Shown here piece by piece: positions 24,731 through 33,982 of a stretch of DNA of 44,747 bases. The position numbers and the translations under genes were made by a program. Each line of letters begins with the position of its first letter. Position 1 is the stretch's first letter. This DNA is from an uncultured Bacteroidota bacterium (GTDB lineage: Bacteria > Bacteroidota > Bacteroidia > AKYH767-A > OLB10): the NCBI GenBank assembly GCA_903847585.1, contig CAINEC010000189.1:1-44747 (forward strand), in the 5' to 3' direction. The notes below the pieces were generated by a model. That model made no database searches and had not been told where the DNA came from. It saw nothing but the letters and a program-made list of their open reading frames with translations.

Positions 24731-27700
24731 ATGAAAAAAATTATTCTTTTATTCACATTAGCAACTAGCTTTTGCTTTGCACAAAACAACAGCGTTCCAC
24801 TTCGATGTGCAACCAACTTAAATGTTGCCAGTCCGATTTTAACCGATGTGGACTTACCCAATTTCGCTCCGTATAGAAGAACAGGTCTTCCAGGAAGCAA
24901 TACAAGAACTTCTAACCTAGGACCAATTAGTACAACATCCATAACTGAGTTTGTAATTGGAAACACATTGTATGATTTACAATCTAACCGCGGACCAGCT
25001 CGTCGAATTGTAAACAACGGCGACGGAACTATCTCTGCAGCTTTTACATTCTCAGCTAACCAATCAGGCTACCCTGATCGTGGTACTGGTTACAACTATT
25101 ATAATGGAGCATCTTGGGGGGCAATCCCAACAACTAGAATTGAAGGTATTCGTACTGGATTTTCTAACATATCAGTTTCTGGTGGCAAAGAATTTACATT
25201 AGCCCATAATGGTTCTGGCGCCGGTGTATTATTATCTAGAAATAAAGGTTCAGGTAGTTGGACAACATACACTCCAGTAGGAGGAACATCTCCAGGAGCT
25301 GACGTTTGGTGGAGATTAGCAACTGGTGGAGCTAATGGCAACACGGTCCATGCTATCGTTAACTCTCAAGGTTCAGGAACAACTCCAGTATTAGGTCAAA
25401 ATGGACCTTTAACTTACTCTCGTTCTCAAAATGGCGGTACAACTTGGGATATTCAACACGCTGTATTACCTGGTTGCGATTCTTCCTACTATGAAGGATT
25501 TAGCACAGAAAACTATAGCATTGATTGCAGTGGAAATACGGTAGTTATCGCTTCAAGTGACCTTATGCGTGATGTTGTAATGTGGAAATCTACTGACAAC
25601 GGAACAACTTGGACAAAAACTATTATCGAAGCTGCTCCTATTGCTGCTTACAATACAGCTAAAGATTATGCTCCACTTGTTTCTGACTTAAATGGAGATG
25701 GTATTGCAGATACAATAAATTCAAATGCAGGCGATATAAACGTAACATTAGATAACAACGGCATGGTTCACGCGACATGGAGCAAAATGCGATGCTTAGA
25801 TGATGATACAACTGCTGGGACTACAATAGGAGGAATATTCTTAACTACAGCAGGTATCAAATACTGGAACGAAGGCATGTCAGCGCCAGCTGAAGTTGCT
25901 GGATTAGTTGATCAAAATGGTGATGGTCAATTTACATTACCAATTGGCAATGGAACAGACAACCCCTTTGGACGGTACGGTAATGGTGGTTTGACAATAC
26001 ACCCGCAAATTGGCTTTGATAATAGCAACAATGTTTTTTTAGCATATTCTGCAGTTTCTGAAATTACTGATACAATTAACTACAATGCCGCACTACGACA
26101 TGTTTTCTTAACATACTCTACTGATATGGGAACCACCTGGTCTACACCAGAAGATTTAGTCCCTCCTGCTGCGCAAGGCGGTGACGGCGAATACCAGGAG
26201 TGTGTTTGGCCTTCTATTGCAAAAAGAAATGATAATAAAGTTCACATCGTTTATCATCGAGATCCAACCCCTGAGTATTTTGTAAACAATACTTCAATTT
26301 ATGGTCCTCAAAACACATCAACTAACGACATTGTATATGTGGCATGGAATAATCTATCACCGCAAGCTACTATTACAACTAGTGGCCCAACTACTTTTTG
26401 TCAAGGAGGAAGTGTTATATTATCTGCAAGTGGCAGCATGGGAAATCAATATTTATGGTCAAATGGAGCCACATCCCAATCAATAACTGTAAACTCAACG
26501 GGCATTTACTTATGTACAATTACAAATGGTACGAATTCTTACACAACCACACCAATTGCTGTTTCCGTAATTCAACCACCTAATTCCCCAACCGTCACTG
26601 CAAGTGGCCCTACAACATTTTGTAATGGAGGTTTTGTAACTTTAACTTCAAGCAGTGCGTCAGGAAATACTTGGTCAAATGGTGCAATCACACAATCGAT
26701 AATTGTATCGTCCTCTGGTAACTACTTCGTTACTGTATCAAACGGGACATGTTCTGCTACTTCAGCGCCAAAAACAATTGTAGTTAACCCAACACCAACT
26801 ACTCCAACTATTTCAACAACAGGCCCAACTACCTTCTGCGCTGGAGGGACTGTTACTTTAATATCCAGTATAACTGCAGGTAACACTTGGTCCAATGGTG
26901 GAACTTCCCAATTCATCAATGTTTCAACTCCTGGTAATTATACAGTATCTGTTACTGATGGTACTTGCACTGCAACTTCAAACCCAACAACAATTATTGT
27001 AAACAATGCCCCACCTACTCCAACTATAAGCAGCAATGGCCCAACTAGTTTTTGTGTAGGGGGTTCAGTTACTTTAATATCGAGTAGTGCAACTGGTAAC
27101 ACATGGTCTAATGGCTCAACAAATCAATTTATAAGTGTTACATCTTCCGGAAACTATTCTGTAACCGTTTCAAATGGTTTGTGCAGCTCCACATCTTCGC
27201 AAACACCTGTTCTTGTAAGTTCCATACCTACAACCCCGACTATCACTAATACCGGGGCAACTACTTTTTGTGCTGGTGGTTCAGTTACACTAACTTCAAG
27301 CAGTTCAACTGGCAACTTATGGTCAACAGGTGCTACATCTCAATCCATCATTGTAACAACAGCTGGTACATATTCGGTTAGCGTTTCCAATGGTTCTTGT
27401 ACGAGTGGTACTTCTGTCCCTAAAACAGTTGTTGTAAATCCTATTCCAGCTACTCCAACTGTTACTGCCAATGGACCCACTACATTTTGTGTTGGAGGTT
27501 CTGTTACTTTATCTTCAAGTAGTACAACTGGAAACACATGGTCTAATGGCTCCAATACTCAATCCATAACTGTAACAAACACTGGGAATTATTCAGTCAC
27601 AGTTTCTAATGGAACTTGCACAGCTACTTCTACTGCAGTAACAGTAACTAGATTAAATAATCCAACTATAAACTCTCAACCTGCATCACAATCGGTTAAT

Positions 27701-29968
27701 CCAAATACTACAATTCAATTTACTGTTGGATCCTCTTCGGCTGGAATTAGTTATCAATGGCAAATTGATAATGGAACTGGATTTACGAATATTGTTAATG
27801 GCGGACAGTATGCAGGAGCCAATTCTCCTACATTAACCATTTCAGGTGTTCTTAATTCTCAAAATAACTATCAATACCGCTGCGTGATTTCTAATGCTTC
27901 GTGCAACGTAAATTCCAATGCTGCCACCTTAACGGTTTTTTGTTTAAATCCTGCTGTGAACTTAGCTGGTTCAAACACCTTCTGCCAAGGAACTCCAGTC
28001 AATTTATTTGCCGCTAACGGAAGTGGATATACGTATCAATGGTATCGTAACGGAAGTGTAATTGCTGGCGCTACCGCTGCAAATTATGCAGCAACAACTG
28101 CAGGTAATTATTCTGTTCGTATTGATAGTGGAGGTTGTTATGGGATTTCTCCTTCGCAAGCTGTTTCTTTTTATGGTTTACCAAATGTAGGTATCAGTAA
28201 TTCTGCAGGAACAGTGGTTTGTAGTGGTAGTCCAGTTACTTTAAATGGTACGGGAGCTATTTCATACTCATGGAATAATGGTGTGGTTAATAATACTACC
28301 ATCTATCCTACCAGTACAAATACTTATCAGGTGATTGGTACCGATAATAACGGTTGTACAAATGTTAGTAGCACTACAATTTCTGTAAATGGATTACCTT
28401 CGGTTCAATCGATTATTGGCAATCCTTCTATTGTTCCTTTTCAGAATTATATTTATGGCGTTAATTCAACCCCTGGCGTTTCTTTCAATTGGTTAATACA
28501 AGGTGGTTTTATTCAAAGTGGACAAGGAACTAATAGTGTAAACGTTATCTGGGGTTCTAATGGACCTTATTTACTTCAATTAGTTCAGTCGAATACAAAT
28601 GGATGTAGTGATACCTCTTCCCTTGCTGTCATTAATAGTAATTGTAGTATCACTTATACTGTTCAGCAAGTGGGAACGGCTCCTTATTGTCAAGGCGATT
28701 CAATTACGTTATCTGTTGCTACTGCACCTGGAACGCAGTTTCAGTGGTTATTAAATGGAGCTCCTATTAATAATGCTGTTGGTTCATCTTTTGTTGCAAC
28801 TCAATCGGGGGTTTATCAAGTACAAATGACACAAGCGGGTTGTACTGCATTAAGTAATGGTAATTCTATTACATTCTTACAAGCTCCTGCTACTCCTGTT
28901 ATCACTGCAAGTGGCGCAGGTTCAGGTTGCTTAGGTGGAACTCAATCATTGTCGTGCCCTGCTGGTTATGCAAGCTACTTATGGAATAATGGTACTACTA
29001 CTACTTCTACTATTGCTAATAATTCTGGCAACTATGTAGTAACAGTTACGGGTGCTAACGGATGCGAAGCTACGTCATCGCCTTTCTTTGTTAACCTTTC
29101 CCTTCTATCTTCTGCTGATATTTGTTTAGTATCGGTAGATGATGTCACAAATAAAAATGTTGTTATCTGGGAAAAGCCTGTTCTTACAGGTGTAGATAGT
29201 TTTTATGTTTATAAAGAATCTACTTCAAGTAATGTTTATACAAAAATTGGTAGTGTAGCAGCAAATGTATTTAGTACGTTCACTGATATTAGTTCTAATC
29301 CATTACAACGAGCTGATCGCTACAAGATTTCTATCTTAGATACTTGCGGATTTGAGTCTTCTCCAAGTACAATCCATAAGTCCATTCACTTATCCATTAA
29401 TCAAGGTGTAGGTAACACTTATAATTTAATTTGGGATGCATATGAAGGTTTTGTATTTGGTACTTATTATATACTAAGAGGTACAACACCTAATAATTTA
29501 CTTACCATCGATAGTATTCAATCGAATTTACTTTCTTATACTGATTTAAATCCTCCTGCAGGAAATGTTTATTATGCGATTGAAGTAAGAAAGTCGATAC
29601 AATGCAATCCAACTGCAAGAACTAGTAGCTTAGGATATGCAAGTTCACGTTCTAATATAAAGGACAATGCCCTTAGCAGTTTAAATGATTATACGAATCC
29701 ATTTAATAGCTTTACAATTGTCCCTAACCCTGCAACCGAAAACACTTCTGTTAATTTAAATCTTAGCAATAAGAGTTTAACCAACATCAGTGTATTTGAT
29801 ATGACAGGTCGTTTAGTGCAAATTCTAAACAACTCTACATTAACAGCAGGTAGCCATTCCTTTACTTGGGATTTAAACGAAAACAATGCGAAAGCAAAGG
29901 CTGGTGTCTATTTAATAAAAATAGCTGCAAATGGATATACACAAACTAAAAGAGTGGTGGTTTTGTAA
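24731..29968 (+). CDS. Giant T9SS type A secreted protein with Asp-box propeller and tandem Ig-like repeats
   Basis: 1745 residues. Signal peptide 1-18 (ends CFAQ). Residues about 30-540 look like a sialidase-type beta-propeller: Asp-boxes SQNGGTTW (near 234), STDNGTTW (near 289) and STDMGTTW (near 464), and a calcium-like DLNGDGIADT. No catalytic Arg triad could be assigned, so sialidase activity is not claimed. Next come six close tandem repeats of about 72 residues (26368-27660; GPTTFC-x-GGSVTL core), an Ig-like domain (YQWQIDNGTGF), four more distant repeats, and a fibronectin III-like region (about 1460-1640). The end (FTIVPNPATENTSVNL ... NGYTQTKRVVVL) is a type A sorting domain. Probably a surface or secreted adhesin-like protein, ligand unknown. 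Confidence 0.88.
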   Translation: MKKIILLFTLATSFCFAQNNSVPLRCATNLNVASPILTDVDLPNFAPYRRTGLPGSNTRTSNLGPISTTSITEFVIGNTLYDLQSNRGPARRIVNNGDGTISAAFTFSANQSGYPDRGTGYNYYNGASWGAIPTTRIEGIRTGFSNISVSGGKEFTLAHNGSGAGVLLSRNKGSGSWTTYTPVGGTSPGADVWWRLATGGANGNTVHAIVNSQGSGTTPVLGQNGPLTYSRSQNGGTTWDIQHAVLPGCDSSYYEGFSTENYSIDCSGNTVVIASSDLMRDVVMWKSTDNGTTWTKTIIEAAPIAAYNTAKDYAPLVSDLNGDGIADTINSNAGDINVTLDNNGMVHATWSKMRCLDDDTTAGTTIGGIFLTTAGIKYWNEGMSAPAEVAGLVDQNGDGQFTLPIGNGTDNPFGRYGNGGLTIHPQIGFDNSNNVFLAYSAVSEITDTINYNAALRHVFLTYSTDMGTTWSTPEDLVPPAAQGGDGEYQECVWPSIAKRNDNKVHIVYHRDPTPEYFVNNTSIYGPQNTSTNDIVYVAWNNLSPQATITTSGPTTFCQGGSVILSASGSMGNQYLWSNGATSQSITVNSTGIYLCTITNGTNSYTTTPIAVSVIQPPNSPTVTASGPTTFCNGGFVTLTSSSASGNTWSNGAITQSIIVSSSGNYFVTVSNGTCSATSAPKTIVVNPTPTTPTISTTGPTTFCAGGTVTLISSITAGNTWSNGGTSQFINVSTPGNYTVSVTDGTCTATSNPTTIIVNNAPPTPTISSNGPTSFCVGGSVTLISSSATGNTWSNGSTNQFISVTSSGNYSVTVSNGLCSSTSSQTPVLVSSIPTTPTITNTGATTFCAGGSVTLTSSSSTGNLWSTGATSQSIIVTTAGTYSVSVSNGSCTSGTSVPKTVVVNPIPATPTVTANGPTTFCVGGSVTLSSSSTTGNTWSNGSNTQSITVTNTGNYSVTVSNGTCTATSTAVTVTRLNNPTINSQPASQSVNPNTTIQFTVGSSSAGISYQWQIDNGTGFTNIVNGGQYAGANSPTLTISGVLNSQNNYQYRCVISNASCNVNSNAATLTVFCLNPAVNLAGSNTFCQGTPVNLFAANGSGYTYQWYRNGSVIAGATAANYAATTAGNYSVRIDSGGCYGISPSQAVSFYGLPNVGISNSAGTVVCSGSPVTLNGTGAISYSWNNGVVNNTTIYPTSTNTYQVIGTDNNGCTNVSSTTISVNGLPSVQSIIGNPSIVPFQNYIYGVNSTPGVSFNWLIQGGFIQSGQGTNSVNVIWGSNGPYLLQLVQSNTNGCSDTSSLAVINSNCSITYTVQQVGTAPYCQGDSITLSVATAPGTQFQWLLNGAPINNAVGSSFVATQSGVYQVQMTQAGCTALSNGNSITFLQAPATPVITASGAGSGCLGGTQSLSCPAGYASYLWNNGTTTTSTIANNSGNYVVTVTGANGCEATSSPFFVNLSLLSSADICLVSVDDVTNKNVVIWEKPVLTGVDSFYVYKESTSSNVYTKIGSVAANVFSTFTDISSNPLQRADRYKISILDTCGFESSPSTIHKSIHLSINQGVGNTYNLIWDAYEGFVFGTYYILRGTTPNNLLTIDSIQSNLLSYTDLNPPAGNVYYAIEVRKSIQCNPTARTSSLGYASSRSNIKDNALSSLNDYTNPFNSFTIVPNPATENTSVNLNLSNKSLTNISVFDMTGRLVQILNNSTLTAGSHSFTWDLNENNAKAKAGVYLIKIAANGYTQTKRVVVL
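26368..27660 (+). repeat. Six near-identical tandem coding repeats of about 216 bp
   Basis: Each unit encodes SGPTTFC-x-GGSVTL ... GNTWSNG ... GNYSVTVSNGTC. These units resemble each other much more than the later repeats of the same protein, which suggests recent duplication or gene conversion and possible length variation. Confidence 0.8.
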
Positions 29969-29990
29969 AGGATAAAAGAACAATATATTG

Positions 29991-30022
29991 AAGGCAGTCG
30001 ATGTAAGTCGATTGCCTTTTTT
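29991..30022 (+). terminator. Terminator of the giant T9SS gene
   Basis: Stem AAGGCAGTCGA / TCGATTGCCTT (one G-U) with loop TGTAAG and a T run, 23 bases after the stop. Confidence 0.85.
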
Positions 30023-30043
30023 CATTTTAATGCTTCAAATTTT

Positions 30044-30051
30044 TATTTTTG
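30044..30051 (+). promoter_or_regulatory. Promoter -7 box (TATTTTTG)
   Basis: Exact TANNTTTG match 16 bases before the ATG at 30068. Confidence 0.45.
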
Positions 30052-30067
30052 GGAATAATCTAAGCCA

Positions 30068-32149
30068 ATGCAAAAGCAATCACCACCATCAAAAAATAAA
30101 AACAATATTAGTGATAATACATCCACTATTAAATGGATTCGCATTGCGCTCGTTATTTTAGGGTTTGTGTTGTATGGTGCTAGTGTTGGGTTTGATTATA
30201 CGCTCGATGATGATTTATTTGTAGTGAAGAATGAAAAAGTACAAAATGGAATTTCAGCTATCCCCTCAATTTTTACCAGCGGCACGAAGAGTTTAATTGG
30301 CACACTCCCCTACCGTCCTGTTGTATTGAGTTCATTCGCAATTGAACAAACCTTTTTTGACAACAACCCTGCAGTGCGACATTTTTTCAATATTGTAATT
30401 TACATTGTGTTGTTACAAGTATTGTTAAGTCTATTATTGAAATTATTTAAAAGCTATTCGAGCATTTTTATTGCTTGCATTGTATTGCTTTATGCAACAC
30501 ACCCTATCCATACCGAAGTTGTTTCCAGCGTTAAAGGAAGAGATGAATTACTAGCAGCTTTATTCGGATTTTTAGCCTGGAAAACGTTAATCGATTTTAA
30601 TACAGAGAATATCATTAACTATAAAAAACTAATCCTTGGAAGTTTGTTTTTTATATTAAGTTGCTTGTCGAAAGAAAGTGGAATTGTATTCTTGGCACTC
30701 ATTCCTTTGTGGAATTTTATGGTTTTGGATAAATCGATTAAGAATAATCTGATTTTAACATTACCATTATTGCTTTCGGCTATATTCTATTTAGGTGCGC
30801 GACATATTACTTCTGTCGATGGCGTAATTGTGCGCGACGTACCTGAGTTAACTAATATCTTGAATGCAACGCAAAGTATTGGAGAATTAACTGCAACCAA
30901 AGTGGCTATCCTATTTTACTATGTTAAGTTATTAGTTATGCCATGGCCGTTAGTATGGGACTATTCCTTTAATCAGATTCCTGTTACTAATTGGTCGAGT
31001 GTATTACCGTGGGCATCTGGCTTGATTTATCTTTTTCTAAGTGTATTTAGTATTTATCAGTGGAAGAAAAACCCAATTATCTCCTTCTTCATTTTATTCT
31101 TCTTGATAAGTATCCTTCCAACAAGTAATTTATTATTTACTACTGGCTGTACCATGGGAGAACGTTTTTTATTTGTACCCTCACTCACATTTGCAGTTTT
31201 ACTGACGTATGCGCTCGCCTATTTTTTAAACAAAAGTGATGTAAAGAACTTAAGCATAAAATCATCCAACGTAGTAAAAATAATTGCAGGAATAACCATT
31301 CTGTTTTCAGGAATGACCATCGCAAGATCCAATGATTGGAAAAACAATTTTACTTTGTTTGATAGCAGTGTCAAAGCATCACCAAATAGCGCACGCACGC
31401 ATTACAGTTTAGCCTCGGAGTATTTAAGCTTATCGAATAAAAGCTCCGATTTAAATCAACGCAGAGATTACCTACAAAAAGCGATTGAACATTTCGAACG
31501 TAGTTTGACTATTTTACCTGGCAATTTTCAAACGCTTTATAATACCGGTCTTTGTTATTCACTAAATGGAGATACATCAAAAGCTATTGAAGCTTATCGC
31601 AAGGCTATTCAGATGAATAATATTTATACCAATGCAATGAATAATCTTGCTGTGATTTATGAAGGACAAAAACAATATGATTCTGCCTTTTACTATTATC
31701 AGATGGCTTATAAGATTTCACCGAATGAAAAATCGTTGAAGCAAAATATCTCTAATCTGTTTTACAATAAAGGACTTCAAGAAGCTTTTAACAACAATAA
31801 AAATTTAGCAATTGAAGAATACAGAAAGAGCATTGAATATGGACCTGAAAATATAATGGCCATCAACAACATCGCTTCATTGCATGCAGGAAATAATCAA
31901 CTGGACTCTTGCTTGTATTACTTAAAAATGGGATACAGCATTGAACCCAGTAATATGATGATATTAGAGAATATTGCGGCCATTAGTTATCTCAATAAAA
32001 ACTATTCGCAAGCCATTGAATTCGCAAATAAAGCAATAGCCTTAAATCCGAATGCACGAAAAAGCATCGGTGTATTAGCAGACACTTATCAAGCACAAGG
32101 CAATACAGCGGAAGCAGCTCGCTATCGTGCTATGCAAAACAGTAAATAA
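30068..32149 (+). CDS. TMTC-like polytopic membrane protein with TPR domain (putative GT-C glycosyltransferase)
   Basis: 693 residues. An N-terminal polytopic part (about 22-425, roughly ten or more helices) opens with an acidic first loop, FDYTLDDDLFVVKN (D47-D49), and carries HPIHTEVVSSVKGRDELLAALF in a later loop. This is close in form to the HPIHTE-x-GR-DLL motif of animal TMTC proteins (O-mannosyltransferases). The second half (about 440-690) holds some six TPR units (AIEAYRKAIQMNNIYTNAMN, AIEFANKAIALNPNARKS). By analogy the acidic loop would bind a lipid-linked sugar and the TPRs an acceptor protein; this activity is inferred. It converges on the acyl-CoA synthetase gene with one base between stops. 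Confidence 0.75.
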   Translation: MQKQSPPSKNKNNISDNTSTIKWIRIALVILGFVLYGASVGFDYTLDDDLFVVKNEKVQNGISAIPSIFTSGTKSLIGTLPYRPVVLSSFAIEQTFFDNNPAVRHFFNIVIYIVLLQVLLSLLLKLFKSYSSIFIACIVLLYATHPIHTEVVSSVKGRDELLAALFGFLAWKTLIDFNTENIINYKKLILGSLFFILSCLSKESGIVFLALIPLWNFMVLDKSIKNNLILTLPLLLSAIFYLGARHITSVDGVIVRDVPELTNILNATQSIGELTATKVAILFYYVKLLVMPWPLVWDYSFNQIPVTNWSSVLPWASGLIYLFLSVFSIYQWKKNPIISFFILFFLISILPTSNLLFTTGCTMGERFLFVPSLTFAVLLTYALAYFLNKSDVKNLSIKSSNVVKIIAGITILFSGMTIARSNDWKNNFTLFDSSVKASPNSARTHYSLASEYLSLSNKSSDLNQRRDYLQKAIEHFERSLTILPGNFQTLYNTGLCYSLNGDTSKAIEAYRKAIQMNNIYTNAMNNLAVIYEGQKQYDSAFYYYQMAYKISPNEKSLKQNISNLFYNKGLQEAFNNNKNLAIEEYRKSIEYGPENIMAINNIASLHAGNNQLDSCLYYLKMGYSIEPSNMMILENIAAISYLNKNYSQAIEFANKAIALNPNARKSIGVLADTYQAQGNTAEAARYRAMQNSK

Positions 32150-32150
32150 A

Positions 32151-33923
32151 TTATTCGCTGTAAATTTGATTAAACGCATTCTGATTTTCACTTAGAATCA
32201 CTCGACGTTTCAAACTTAACTTTGGAGATAGTTCCCCTCCTTCTACTGTCCATTCACGAGATAAAAGAGCAAACTTTTTAATTGCCTCAAAGTTTCCAAG
32301 TGTAGCATTTACAGCATCAATTTCTTTTTGCATTCGCTGAATAACCAACTCGTTTTTACAAATCTCTTCACGACTTGCTGGTAATGTAATTCCTTTTCGT
32401 GTTGCCCATTCATTGATGAATGCAAAAGCAGGAACGATGAAAGCAGAAGCAAATTTTTGTGCTTCCCCAATTACCATCACTTGCTCAATAAAACGCGATT
32501 CTTTCAACTTGTTTTCTGTCGCCTGCGGGACGATATATTTCCCTCCTGATGTTTTAAAAATTTCTTTTTTACGATCAGTGATTTTTAAATAAACATTCTC
32601 CTCAAACATCCCAATATCACCGGTATGAAACCATCCATCTGAATCAATCACCTCCGCTGTTAAATCCGGGCGATTGTAATAACCCAACATCAAATTAGGA
32701 CCTTTACACAAGATTTCTCCATCTTCGGCTATGCGTACCGTTACCTTATCTAATAACTTTCCAACCGTTCCGAATTTTAGTCCACCAGGATCTAGCGTAT
32801 TCACTGCTACCACAGGACTTGTCTCTGTTAATCCGTAGCCTTCTAAAATCGGAATTTGCGCAGCCCAGAACACACGTGCTAATCGCGGTTGTAAAGCAGC
32901 ACCGCCAGAAATAGCCGCTTTTACTTTACCTCCTAACGCTTCCTGCCACTTACTGAAAATTAATTTTCTAGCAATGCCTAGTTGAAACTCATACCACCAA
33001 CCATTTTTACCATTGGTTTCATATTTCAATCCGAGTTCAAGCGCCCAATAAAATAATTTGCGTTTTATTCCAGTTAAATCATTTCCTTTCGCTACAATTT
33101 TATCATACACCTTTTCAAACAAGCGAGGAACACAACCAAAAATTTCTGGTTGCACTTCCTTTAAATTATCGGCTACCTTTTCAATACTTTCAGCATACCA
33201 AACAGAAACTCCTAAATAAAAATACAAGTACGTTAGTACACGTTCGTAAACGTGATTAAGAGGCAAAAAACTTAGTGCGCGACTATGTTCATTTACAGGC
33301 GCTAGAAATTGCGCTGCGATTAACTGACTTACGATATTATTATGAGAAAGCATTACGCCTTTAGGAACACCGGTAGTTCCACTTGTATAAAGCAATGTTG
33401 CTAAATCATTCGCATGAATCGTTGCTTTGATTTCATTTACCTTTTCCGAATTTGGATTATTTTTTCCGCCTTCCACAATTTCTTTCCAGTTTCGAACACC
33501 ACTTAACTCATCAAACGAAAATACCGCTTGCACTTGATTAAGATCTTTAATGGCTTCTTGCACCTTATCATACATTTCCTGATTAGAAACGAAGATGAAT
33601 TTAATACCTGCATCTTTGATGATAAATTGCAAATCGGTAGCAGAAAGATTGGTATACACTGGAACATGAATTCCTCCGATACACATAGCGCCTAAATCAA
33701 CAAAATTCCATTCAGGACGGTTATTGCTAAGCGTGGCGAACGTATCGCCTTTTTGCATTCCGATATTAAGTAATCCGTAGCTAACATTACGCACACTATT
33801 GATAAAATCGGTAGCAGAATGCTTTACCCATTCGCCGTTAATTTTATTCACCAAAGCATCGTCTTTAAACGCATAGCGCGCCTCATAACGATCAATTAAA
33901 TCAAACAAACGAGTTACTTCCAT
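32151..33923 (-). CDS. Long-chain acyl-CoA synthetase (AMP-forming)
   Basis: 590 residues from the ATG at 33923; the frame extends 38 codons further but those residues are not family-like. ANL-superfamily motifs: LLYTSGTTGVPKGVMLSHNN (P-loop), FLPLNHVYERV, EGYGLTETSPVVAVNTL (A5), GWFHTGDIGMFEENVYLKITDRKKE (hinge) and GGKYIVPQ near the C-terminal lysine region. It activates fatty acids to acyl-CoA at the membrane, feeding beta-oxidation or lipid synthesis. It is close to FadD15-type enzymes. The promoter region is shared with the divergent nitronate monooxygenase gene. Confidence 0.92.
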   Translation of the reverse strand: MEVTRLFDLIDRYEARYAFKDDALVNKINGEWVKHSATDFINSVRNVSYGLLNIGMQKGDTFATLSNNRPEWNFVDLGAMCIGGIHVPVYTNLSATDLQFIIKDAGIKFIFVSNQEMYDKVQEAIKDLNQVQAVFSFDELSGVRNWKEIVEGGKNNPNSEKVNEIKATIHANDLATLLYTSGTTGVPKGVMLSHNNIVSQLIAAQFLAPVNEHSRALSFLPLNHVYERVLTYLYFYLGVSVWYAESIEKVADNLKEVQPEIFGCVPRLFEKVYDKIVAKGNDLTGIKRKLFYWALELGLKYETNGKNGWWYEFQLGIARKLIFSKWQEALGGKVKAAISGGAALQPRLARVFWAAQIPILEGYGLTETSPVVAVNTLDPGGLKFGTVGKLLDKVTVRIAEDGEILCKGPNLMLGYYNRPDLTAEVIDSDGWFHTGDIGMFEENVYLKITDRKKEIFKTSGGKYIVPQATENKLKESRFIEQVMVIGEAQKFASAFIVPAFAFINEWATRKGITLPASREEICKNELVIQRMQKEIDAVNATLGNFEAIKKFALLSREWTVEGGELSPKLSLKRRVILSENQNAFNQIYSE

Positions 33924-33946
33924 CGGTATTTTTTTTAGCTTTATGT

Positions 33947-33954
33947 CAAATATA
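33947..33954 (-). promoter_or_regulatory. Promoter -7 box (TATATTTG) for the acyl-CoA synthetase gene
   Basis: Exact TANNTTTG on the minus strand, with a TTG 20 bases upstream as a partial -33. It sits before the ATG at 33923 and inside the longer reading frame, supporting the shorter start. Confidence 0.55.
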
Positions 33955-33982
33955 GCAGACAAACACCAATAAGCCAATACAC

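Noticed and set aside
24731-26360. Calling the giant protein a sialidase
   Set aside because: Asp-boxes are present, but the catalytic Arg triad and Tyr could not be placed.
26368-27660. CRISPR-like repeat array
   Set aside because: The units are in-frame coding repeats of about 216 bp with no short spacers.
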